A DNA stretch of 64,000 nucleotides, taken from the NCBI GenBank assembly GCA_965230335.1, contig CBDDKS010000006.1, forward strand, positions 1,550,001 through 1,614,000, in the 5' to 3' direction. The translations under genes were made by a program, and so were the position numbers. The notes beneath the pieces were generated by a model. The model did no database searches and was not told the DNA's origin. It saw only the letters and a program-made list of their open reading frames with translations. Source of the DNA: CBDDKS01 sp965230335 (GTDB lineage Bacteria > Pseudomonadota > Gammaproteobacteria > Enterobacterales > Kangiellaceae). Positions 18,494-25,987 of this stretch are shown in pieces. Numbering within the stretch: the first letter of the stretch is position 1; every line of letters begins with the position of its first letter.

Positions 18494-18800
18494 AGATATA
18501 ATGAGTTCGAACAGATAGAAATATATTTAAAGTGTATTCTTGTTAGTGTTATTATTTATATTCCTATAAATCTAGAAAATATTTGCGAAAAGCTGGTTGA
18601 AACAGCATCTGTTGATAGTGATCCCAATAGATTAGCTGTTTATCTAAATATGTTGAGTCAAGAACCTGATAGATTATATGATGGGGTGGATCAGTGTAAT
18701 GTGGCAAGTACTCAATAATTTACCACATCGATATCCGGAATATTTGGAAAGATATGATGAAATAATAAGCAATAGCGATATTGAAAATGAGTCAGATTAA
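18494..18800 (+). pseudogene. Decayed small gene after Fic, split over two frames
   Basis: The Fic frame stays open after its stop with no start codon until 18640s, encoding ENICEKLVETASVDSDPNRL… and …LNMLSQEPDRLYDGVDQ up to TAA 18716-18718. A second frame continues the protein-like text: MWQVLNNLPHRYPEYLERYD… from ATG 18699 to TAA 18798-18800. Together they read as one small helical protein with a lost start and a frameshift near 18690-18700. Alternatively only the 33-codon frame at 18699 is translated. Confidence 0.45.
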
Positions 18801-18890
18801 AATTTATAAAAACGAATTTATTCGACTAAAGTTTAATTATAATAAAATTAAAGCGTAATAAAATCCTAATCTTGGTGAATAGTAATAGAT

Positions 18891-20282
18891 ATGATTGAAG
18901 AAAAATATGATCTGGTCATTATTGGTACAGGTCCTGCTGGTGAAAGTGCGGCAATGAATGCGAAAAAGAATGGATTTTCTGTTGCTTTGGTTGATGCTCG
19001 AGCGGAAGTGGGTGGCAATTGTACACATAAGGGAACAATTCCATCAAAGAGTTTAAGGCATTGTGTGCATCAATTGATGAAATTTAATCGCAGTCCACTG
19101 TTTGGTAATATTAATGAACCTAAATTATTAACATTTTCAGAAATTATGCAGGTTGCCCAAAAGGTCATTGATCAACAAATCAGTACTCGTGCATTGTTTT
19201 ATGGGCGTAATCAGGTACCGGTTTATCATGGTTGGGCTTCGTTTCAAGACCCACATCATATTTTGGTTGAAGGCGAACAAAATGTAAAAACGCTATTAAC
19301 AGCAGAACATATTATTATAGCTACGGGATCTTATCCTTATCGTCCTGACAATATTGATTTTGAACATCCCAGAGTGTTCGACTCTGATAAAATTCTTACA
19401 CTGAAAAATACACCCAAGAAAATTCTGATTTATGGTGCAGGTGTTATTGGCAGTGAATACGCATCTATTTTTAAAGGTTTGAGTTGTAAGGTTGAATTAG
19501 TTAATCCAGGTAATAAATTGTTGAGTTATATGGATGATGAAATTTCGGATGCGTTAAGTTATCACTTTCGAAGACAAGGTGTGCTTATCAGGCATAATGA
19601 GTCCTTTAGTGCTTTAGAAACGCATGATGATAAAGTGACACTGATATTAGAAAGTGGCAAAATTTTAAATGCTGATATTTTTCTATGGGCTAATGGAAGA
19701 GCAGGCAATACTGAGAAGCTTAATTTGTCCGCTGCAGGGTTAGAAGCCAATAAGCGGGGTTGTTTGGAAGTTAATCAGTTCTATCAGACATCTGTCGATC
19801 ATATTTATGCTGTAGGTGATGTTATTGGTGCGCCAGCATTAGCCAGCGCATCGTATGATCAGGGGCGCTGTGCCTCTTCTCAAATTGTTGATAAGGAACA
19901 TCCATTTTTGATCGATGATATTCCGATTGGTATTTATACGATTCCAGAGATTAGTAGTGTTGGAAAAACAGAGACAGAATTAACTTTGGCAAAAGTACCT
20001 TATGAAGTGGGTAAGGCCTATTTTAGAGATACGGCAAGAGCACAAATTACAGGCGAAGATACGGGTGTTTTGAAGTTGTTATTTCATCGTGAAACTTTAG
20101 AGTTATTAGGTATCCATTGTTTTGGTAATCAAGCAGCTGAGATTTTACATATTGGACAAGCCATTATGGCCCAAAAAGATGGTGGCAATACCATTGAATA
20201 CTTTGCAACACATACCTTTAATTATCCAACAATGGCAGAAGCTTACCGTGTTGCAGCGCTTAATGGATTAAATCGTATTTAG
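18891..20282 (+). CDS. sthA: Soluble pyridine nucleotide transhydrogenase
   Basis: A cytoplasmic FAD enzyme that exchanges reducing equivalents between NADPH and NAD+. The 463-residue sequence is close to E. coli SthA throughout: FAD site VIIGTGPAGESAA, the degenerate redox site NCTHKGTIPSKSLRH (one cysteine only, separating SthA from lipoamide dehydrogenase and glutathione reductase), NAD(P) site ILIYGAGVIGSEYASIF, second FAD motif YAVGDVIGAPALASASYDQG, and the C terminus HTFNYPTMAEAYRVAALNGL. Start ATG 18891. Confidence 0.96.
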   Translation: MIEEKYDLVIIGTGPAGESAAMNAKKNGFSVALVDARAEVGGNCTHKGTIPSKSLRHCVHQLMKFNRSPLFGNINEPKLLTFSEIMQVAQKVIDQQISTRALFYGRNQVPVYHGWASFQDPHHILVEGEQNVKTLLTAEHIIIATGSYPYRPDNIDFEHPRVFDSDKILTLKNTPKKILIYGAGVIGSEYASIFKGLSCKVELVNPGNKLLSYMDDEISDALSYHFRRQGVLIRHNESFSALETHDDKVTLILESGKILNADIFLWANGRAGNTEKLNLSAAGLEANKRGCLEVNQFYQTSVDHIYAVGDVIGAPALASASYDQGRCASSQIVDKEHPFLIDDIPIGIYTIPEISSVGKTETELTLAKVPYEVGKAYFRDTARAQITGEDTGVLKLLFHRETLELLGIHCFGNQAAEILHIGQAIMAQKDGGNTIEYFATHTFNYPTMAEAYRVAALNGLNRI

Positions 20283-20344
20283 TGAATGTGTCGATATAAA
20301 TGTATAAATAATGAAATTTTAAGAAAACGGGTTGAGTAAAAACT

Positions 20345-20575
20345 ATGCTTGAGGAATTCGCCGGTGGACTATTTCGTATTATTGGCAAGTTTTTTGGTTA
20401 TATATTATTGGATTTACTTTTTGAAATAGCTATTAGAGGTACAGGATATTTTATAGTTAACCTATTTTCACCATCAAAATCAAAGATAAACCCAGATGGT
20501 TTTCTAGTCATTTTTGTTGGATTCTCATTCTGGATTATAATAGCAATACTTTCGTATATACTTTTTAAACAATAG
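20345..20575 (+). CDS. Small membrane protein of unknown function
   Basis: A 76-residue protein with two hydrophobic segments (about 14-35 and 52-72). It lies between sthA and the photolyase gene, 11 bases upstream of the latter, so it may be co-transcribed with it. No family recognised. The frame is uninterrupted and the composition is protein-like. Confidence 0.5.
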   Translation: MLEEFAGGLFRIIGKFFGYILLDLLFEIAIRGTGYFIVNLFSPSKSKINPDGFLVIFVGFSFWIIIAILSYILFKQ

Positions 20576-20586
20576 CAAAATATAAT

Positions 20587-21990
20587 ATGATTCACGTTGT
20601 TTGGTTTCGTCAGGATTTAAGAATTACCGATAATCCAGCTTTAAAAAAAGCAGCCGATTTAGGGAAAGTTTTGCCAATTTATATTTTGGACGATATGAAT
20701 GATGCTGTTTTTAATATGGGTGAGGCAAGTAAAGTATGGTTATATCATGCATTACAAGATTTAAATAAAAGTTTGTCAGGTCATTTACAATGTTTTTCTG
20801 GTGATTCTAAAAAGATATTACTCAGTTTGTGTGAAGAATATGATGTTGCTGGTGTTCATTGGAATCGCTGTTATGAACCTTGGCGTATTTCGTGTGATGA
20901 AGACATTAAACAGTCTTTTAAAGAGAGCAGTATTTCAGTTCATAGTTACAATGGCAGTTTATTGTGGGAGCCCTGGGATATTTTAAAAGCAGACAAAACG
21001 CCTTATAGAGTATTTACACCTTATTTTAATCGAGGTTGTTTACAAGCAGAATCACCTCGTAAACCAATAGCCAGGGCAAAAAAGATCATCTTTTGCAAAG
21101 ATAAGTTGAATTCTATTTCTATAGATGATTTGGGGCTTTTGCCAGAGATAGTCTGGTATGACTCTATAGAGTCCCATTGGGACATCAGCGAACAGGGTGC
21201 AGTAAAGGGATTAGACAAATTTCTGGAAAATGGACTATCTGATTACAAAGTGGGACGTGATTTTCCGGGTAAACAACACGTTTCCAGATTGTCGCCTTAT
21301 TTACACTTTGGTCAAATTTCTCCCCATCAGGTTTGGTATGCTGCTTCCCGCTGTGGAAGTGATGAAAATATGGAATATTTTCTAAGAGAGTTAGGTTGGC
21401 GAGAGTTTTCTTACTCATTGCTTTATCATTTTCCTACTTTACCTTCAGAAAACTTTCAGACTAAATTTAATCAATTTCCTTGGTGTGACAATGAAACATT
21501 GTTAAAAGCATGGCAAATGGGGCAAACGGGGTATCCGATTGTGGATGCAGGTATGCGAGAGTTATGGCAAACAGGCTATATGCATAATCGTGTAAGAATG
21601 ATTGTTGGTTCATTTCTTGTAAAAAATTTATTATTACATTGGCGACATGGTGCGGCATGGTTTTGGAATTGTCTGGTTGATGCCGATTTGGCCAATAATA
21701 GTGCAAGCTGGCAATGGGTTGCTGGGTGTGGTGCTGATGCAGCACCTTATTTTAGAATTTTTAATCCGATGACACAGGGTGAAAAGTTTGACCCAGATGG
21801 TGAATATACACGTCATTATGTACCAGAATTAAAAGCCGTACCGGATAAATATTTGTTTAAACCCTGGTTAGCATCTAGTGAGTTATTAAATAATGCAGGT
21901 GTTGTCATAGGAAAGGATTATCCTCATCCAATTGTTGATATCAAAGAATCCAGATTAAAGGCATTAGAAGTCTTTCGTTCATTATCTTGA
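20587..21990 (+). CDS. phrB: Deoxyribodipyrimidine photo-lyase (CPD class I)
   Basis: Repairs UV-induced pyrimidine dimers with blue light, using FADH- and an antenna cofactor. The 467-residue protein has the N-terminal antenna domain (VVWFRQDLRITDNPAL) and a C-terminal FAD domain with GRDFPGKQHVSRLSPYLHFG, ELGWREFSYSLLYHFP, MRELWQTGYMHNRVRMIVGSFL and LVDADLANNSASWQWVAGCGADAAPYFRIFNP. These are the hallmarks of bacterial class I CPD photolyase rather than a cryptochrome-DASH. Confidence 0.95.
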   Translation: MIHVVWFRQDLRITDNPALKKAADLGKVLPIYILDDMNDAVFNMGEASKVWLYHALQDLNKSLSGHLQCFSGDSKKILLSLCEEYDVAGVHWNRCYEPWRISCDEDIKQSFKESSISVHSYNGSLLWEPWDILKADKTPYRVFTPYFNRGCLQAESPRKPIARAKKIIFCKDKLNSISIDDLGLLPEIVWYDSIESHWDISEQGAVKGLDKFLENGLSDYKVGRDFPGKQHVSRLSPYLHFGQISPHQVWYAASRCGSDENMEYFLRELGWREFSYSLLYHFPTLPSENFQTKFNQFPWCDNETLLKAWQMGQTGYPIVDAGMRELWQTGYMHNRVRMIVGSFLVKNLLLHWRHGAAWFWNCLVDADLANNSASWQWVAGCGADAAPYFRIFNPMTQGEKFDPDGEYTRHYVPELKAVPDKYLFKPWLASSELLNNAGVVIGKDYPHPIVDIKESRLKALEVFRSLS

Positions 21991-22137
21991 TCTGAGCTTT
22001 TATAAGCTGAAAATATTTTTTATGTCATTTATATGATATAAATTAATGTAATATAGATGTGCTACTATTAAAGCTTACAGGGTTAGAGTGCCGAGTTATT
22101 TAATTAGCCAGATTAACGTTTGTTCTAAGGAGAAACT

Positions 22138-22271
22138 ATGAAACTTATCATTATAACGGTTACTTTCTATCGTTAAATTGCTTTTCAAAAGAGGAAAAAA
22201 AATTTCTTACACAAATCTTAGAGCCTACTGGTGGAAAAATTGTAAAGCCTAAGGATTGGTATTTTAAATAA
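22138..22271 (+). pseudogene. 44-residue mini-gene with a one-base frameshift after the start
   Basis: A strong AAGGAG site sits 5 bases before ATG 22138. In frame zero translation ends after 12 codons at TAA 22174-22176. Adding one A to the AAA run after the ATG would open a frame reading MKTYHYNGYFLSLNCFSKEE… through …EPTGGKIVKPKDWYFK to TAA 22269-22271, 19 bases before the DUF4291 gene. The frameshift could be natural decay, recoding or a homopolymer sequencing error. Confidence 0.45.
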
Positions 22272-22289
22272 AATAAATTGAGGTAAACG

Positions 22290-22922
22290 ATGAATTTAAT
22301 ATTAGAACCTTACAAAAATCAGATAGTAAGGTGGCCGCAAGAAGGTTGCCATATATTGGCGCAATTTACAGGAGAGTATGTAGTGGTGTATCAGGCTTAT
22401 CGACCAGAAATTGGACACTTTGCTGTAAAAAATCAACATTTTGGTGGAGAGTTTAGTTTTAATCGAATGAGTTGGATTAAACCAAATTTTCTATGGATGA
22501 TGTTTCGGAGTGGTTGGGCTACAAAAATAGATCAAGAGGTTATTTTGGCAATTTACTTAAAAAAAGATTTTTTTAATCATGTTCTTGAAAATGCGTATCC
22601 ATCAAGAAATGTTCTCGGTTTAGAAAAAACAGAGTGGGATAAGAAAATAGAAACAACTCATGTTCGTTTACAATGGGATCCAGATCATGATCCAACAGGA
22701 CGTCCTTTGGAAAGAAAAGCTATTCAATTAGGTTTGCGAAGAACGTTTTTATTACCATTTAAAGGTGATGGTATTGTTAAAATAGAGAATATTTCAGATT
22801 TTGTCTATGAACAACGACAACATGTAGAGTCATTAAGGTTTGATGAACTGATACTGCCTAAGGAAGAGCTTTATGAAGTGAATGATACAGTACGTTCAAA
22901 TTTGTTAATGGATATTTTTTAA
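22290..22922 (+). CDS. DUF4291 family protein
   Basis: A 210-residue protein matching DUF4291 along its whole length: HILAQFTGEYVVVYQAYRP, FGGEFSFNRMSWIKPNFLWM, RSGWATKIDQE, THVRLQWDPDHDPTGRPLER and KAIQLGLRR. The many conserved Trp, Arg and His residues suggest an enzyme, but no activity is known to me. A GAGGTAA box 5 bases before ATG 22290 supports the start. It precedes a methyltransferase gene by 55 bases. Confidence 0.85.
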   Translation: MNLILEPYKNQIVRWPQEGCHILAQFTGEYVVVYQAYRPEIGHFAVKNQHFGGEFSFNRMSWIKPNFLWMMFRSGWATKIDQEVILAIYLKKDFFNHVLENAYPSRNVLGLEKTEWDKKIETTHVRLQWDPDHDPTGRPLERKAIQLGLRRTFLLPFKGDGIVKIENISDFVYEQRQHVESLRFDELILPKEELYEVNDTVRSNLLMDIF

Positions 22923-22977
22923 AGTTACATTAAGAAAAAAGAGTGTGATATATATTTAATAGTTGAGAGTAGTGATC

Positions 22978-23754
22978 ATGAATCCTATAAAAACCAATCA
23001 AGCATCCTGGAACAAAAGAACAGAAATTCATGTAACTTCTGATTTTTATAATGTTGATGGCTTTTTAAAGGGTGGCAATACACTAAATAAGATTGAGCTA
23101 TCAGAGGTGGGTGATGTTGCTGGTAAAACACTGCTGCATCTTCAGTGTCATTTTGGTTTAGATACATTATCCTGGGCAAGATTGGGTGCCCAGGTAACGG
23201 GTGTTGACTTCTCACCTGTTGCTATTGAATATGCTAATAAAATTAAGAAACAGGCAAATCTAGAGGGAAACTTTATTTGTTCAGATATTGATAGTTTTGG
23301 GAAGCATGGGAAAGAGCAATATGATGTGGTGTTTACCTCTTATGGCGTACTTTGTTGGTTGCCTTGTTTAATTACTTGGGCTGAAACCATTGCAAATCAT
23401 TTAAAGCCGGGTGGTTTGTTTTATATGGCTGAATTTCATCCGGCATATGATTTAGTCTCGGGTTTTTCTTATTTTTATAAAAAAGATCCTTATGTTGAAA
23501 AAGAAGGTACTTATACAGAAAATGACACAGGTGAAAAATTAACATTGGTCACTTGGACTCATGCACTTAGTGATGTCGTTAATGCTTTAATTGAGGTGGG
23601 TATAGAAATCATACACTTGAATGAATATCCTTATAGTCCCTATAACTGTTTTGACAATATGATTGAAGGTGAAAAAGGTCAATTTTATATTCATCACTTA
23701 AAAGCAGAAGTACCTTTGGTTTATAGTATTAAGGGACGGAAAAATAACTCATGA
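22978..23754 (+). CDS. Class I SAM-dependent methyltransferase
   Basis: A 258-residue methyltransferase. The SAM-binding motif I is TLLHLQCHFGLDTLSWARLGA, followed by VTGVDFSPVAIEYANK (acidic loop) and YDVVFTSYGVLCWLPCL. The QCHFGLDT variant is common in a subgroup of unassigned small-molecule methyltransferases. ATG 22978 is chosen over the in-frame TTG 22963. Substrate unknown; the C-terminal part (NEYPYSPYNCFDNM) is conserved in the subgroup. Confidence 0.85.
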   Translation: MNPIKTNQASWNKRTEIHVTSDFYNVDGFLKGGNTLNKIELSEVGDVAGKTLLHLQCHFGLDTLSWARLGAQVTGVDFSPVAIEYANKIKKQANLEGNFICSDIDSFGKHGKEQYDVVFTSYGVLCWLPCLITWAETIANHLKPGGLFYMAEFHPAYDLVSGFSYFYKKDPYVEKEGTYTENDTGEKLTLVTWTHALSDVVNALIEVGIEIIHLNEYPYSPYNCFDNMIEGEKGQFYIHHLKAEVPLVYSIKGRKNNS

Positions 23755-23920
23755 AGGATAAAGTTATGCAACAGATGGAATTGAATCAAGTCAATCGCTT
23801 TAAGCCATATTTTTATAGACGTTGTCTTTTAATTTTTGTACACTGTTTGTGTTGACTAAAACCTGTCTTCACTGACACTTGCCTTTCATAGGGAAGCATT
23901 AACAATCGATAAGGACGTTT

Positions 23921-25438
23921 ATGAATCTATCACATATTTATTCCAGAGCCGGTGTAGGCATTGCTGCACCTTTAATTACTATTGAAACTCATTTATCTAA
24001 TGGCTTACCAGCGTTATCCATTGTGGGTATGGCTGAAACGGCTGTGCGAGAAAGTAAAGATCGTGTGCGTAGTGCTTTACTGAATACGCAACTCAACTTT
24101 CCAACACGACGCATTACCATTAATTTGGCGCCAGCAGACTTACCCAAAGAAGGCTGTCGCTTTGATTTGGCCATTGCATTGGGTATTTTATCAGCATCAG
24201 ATCAAATTCCTGTGGATGATTTAAGTCGTTATGAGTTTGTTGGTGAACTAGCACTTTCGGGAGAGTTGCGTCCTATTCGGGGTATTTTACCAGCGGCTTT
24301 GGCAGCGAAAAAAGCCGGACGTATTTTGGTATTACCTGAAGGTAATGCAGAAGAAGCGGCTCTGGCAAAAGGAGAACAGCGTGTTGCCAGACATATTCTG
24401 GATGTTGTTGCTCATTTATGTTCGCAAAAATTGTTGCCTGAAAATACTCATCAAATCAGCTCAGATAATGAGCAAGCATCAGCAGATATTAATGAGGTAC
24501 GAGGGCAGTATGCTGCAAAACGTGCTTTGGAGATTGCCGCAGCAGGTCAGCATAATTTATTGTTTATTGGTCCACCAGGTACCGGAAAAACCATGCTGGC
24601 AAAACGTTTATCGGGTATTTTGCCACCACTGAGTGATGAACAGGCTGTGGATGTGGCAGCGATAGCATCAATCAGTGGGTTATCAGATATATCCAAATAC
24701 TGGAAGCAGAGGCCTTTTAGAGCGCCCCACCATACGGCTTCTGCAGCAGCACTGATTGGTGGTGGCAGTCATCCTAGACCGGGAGAAGTATCACTGGCCC
24801 ATCACGGAGTTTTATTTTTGGATGAACTGGCAGAATTTGATCGCAAAGTGTTGGAGGTATTAAGAGAACCTTTGGAGTCTGGGCATGTGATTATTTCACG
24901 TGCTGCCCGTCAGGCAGAATATCCTGCTGAATTTCAACTTATTGCTGCGATGAATCCTTGTCCCTGCGGTCATTTTGGTAATCCCCGAGGCCAATGCCGG
25001 TGTACACCAGAACAGGTTCGCCGATATTTGTTGAAATTATCCGGGCCATTTCTTGATCGCATTGATATGCATATTGAAGTACCTTTGATTCAAAAGTCAG
25101 ATTTTATAAAGCCTGTAGTAGATGAACACAGAGAGTCATCATCTGAAATTGGTATCCGAGTCACAAAAGCTCGTCGTCAACAATTGAACCGCCAGGATTG
25201 TTTAAATGGAGGGCTGGAAGCAGCACAATTGGAAGAACATTTACATATTGAAGAAGAAGCTCATGAATTTATGCTGGATGTTCTGGAAAAATTGAACTTA
25301 TCTGCCAGAGCTTATCATCGTATTTTGCGGGTTGCCCGAACCATTGCTGATTTAGAGAGTGCCGAGCAGGTGACTATGTCACATATTTCCGAGGCGATTA
25401 GTTATCGAAAAATAGAGCGCTTTATGCAGCAGGTTTAA
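23921..25438 (+). CDS. comM: YifB/ComM family Mg-chelatase-like AAA+ ATPase
   Basis: A 505-residue hexameric AAA+ protein. It has the N-terminal Lon-protease-like S5 fold (about 1-170; GLPALSIVGMAETAVRESKDRVRSAL), the Mg-chelatase AAA+ core with Walker A GPPGTGKTML (about 217-226), the RAPHHTASAAALIGGG loop, Walker B VLFLDELAEF, four cysteines in NPCPCGHFG…CRC, and a C-terminal helical domain. In Vibrio cholerae ComM promotes branch migration during natural transformation; similar use here is inference. An AAGGACG site precedes the ATG. Confidence 0.93.
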   Translation: MNLSHIYSRAGVGIAAPLITIETHLSNGLPALSIVGMAETAVRESKDRVRSALLNTQLNFPTRRITINLAPADLPKEGCRFDLAIALGILSASDQIPVDDLSRYEFVGELALSGELRPIRGILPAALAAKKAGRILVLPEGNAEEAALAKGEQRVARHILDVVAHLCSQKLLPENTHQISSDNEQASADINEVRGQYAAKRALEIAAAGQHNLLFIGPPGTGKTMLAKRLSGILPPLSDEQAVDVAAIASISGLSDISKYWKQRPFRAPHHTASAAALIGGGSHPRPGEVSLAHHGVLFLDELAEFDRKVLEVLREPLESGHVIISRAARQAEYPAEFQLIAAMNPCPCGHFGNPRGQCRCTPEQVRRYLLKLSGPFLDRIDMHIEVPLIQKSDFIKPVVDEHRESSSEIGIRVTKARRQQLNRQDCLNGGLEAAQLEEHLHIEEEAHEFMLDVLEKLNLSARAYHRILRVARTIADLESAEQVTMSHISEAISYRKIERFMQQV

Positions 25439-25562
25439 TGTGATGTTGCTGCTCTTCATCCCGAATTCAGGTTACTCCAGGTTATTTCAGAGAGATAAAA
25501 TGTTCTAGAGTACACAAATCTGTCGATAAAATTTACATTTGAGGTTTAAAGAAAATAAATAA

Positions 25563-25624
25563 AGTCCATAACTTATTGAATAATAACAAAAATATGTTTT
25601 TGGCCTTTTTCTTGCTTATGGACT
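25563..25624 (+). promoter_or_regulatory. Inverted repeat in the leader of the 65-residue gene
   Basis: AGTCCATAA (25563-25571) and TTATGGACT (25616-25624) form a perfect 9-bp stem around a 44-base loop, ending 56 bases before the 65-residue gene. It could be an operator pair or a long-range 5' leader stem. No known riboswitch class is recognisable. Confidence 0.35.
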
Positions 25625-25680
25625 AAGACTTATTGCGAACTTAATATCGCTAAACATAAATTAACTCTAGAGAGAAAGGC

Positions 25681-25878
25681 ATGGACTTAACACAATTTCC
25701 TGGGAAGCCGGGCAAGTATCGATTTAAGATAAGTTCCTGGACACCAACATTAACAGTGAATGTTTTTAAAAATTCATTAAATCAAAATGATGGTTGGCGA
25801 TTACGTTGTGGTGCTCTGATTATGAATCCAGAGCGGTTCTTAAATCAAAAAAGCTGGGAAGGACCTATTAACTACTAG
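25681..25878 (+). CDS. Orphan 65-residue protein
   Basis: A small basic, tryptophan-containing protein (MDLTQFPGKPGKYRFKISSW…) with no match I recognise. Evidence that it is real: a GAGAGAAAGG ribosome binding site just before the ATG, an uninterrupted frame, and a strong rho-independent terminator 63 bases after the stop. It stands between yifB and rep with its own leader. No signal peptide or membrane segment; a β-rich fold is likely. Function unknown. Confidence 0.6.
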   Translation: MDLTQFPGKPGKYRFKISSWTPTLTVNVFKNSLNQNDGWRLRCGALIMNPERFLNQKSWEGPINY

Positions 25879-25940
25879 CATTTTTTGATTGGTACTTGAT
25901 ACTCAGGGAACGATTCTTTTAAAATTCGATTTATTCTTAA

Positions 25941-25975
25941 AAAAAGACCTCAGTTTGTGGTCTTTTTCTTTTTTT
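25941..25975 (+). terminator. Rho-independent terminator
   Basis: Stem AAAAAGACC (25941-25949) with GGTCTTTTT (25959-25967), nine-base loop, then a T-rich tail (TCTTTTTTT). It closes the transcript of the 65-residue gene immediately before rep. Confidence 0.85.
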
Positions 25976-25987
25976 GGGGAATAACCA

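Noticed and set aside
23751..23855. 34-codon frame overlapping the methyltransferase stop as ATGA
   Set aside because: Very short, no recognisable product, and it runs into the likely yifB promoter region.
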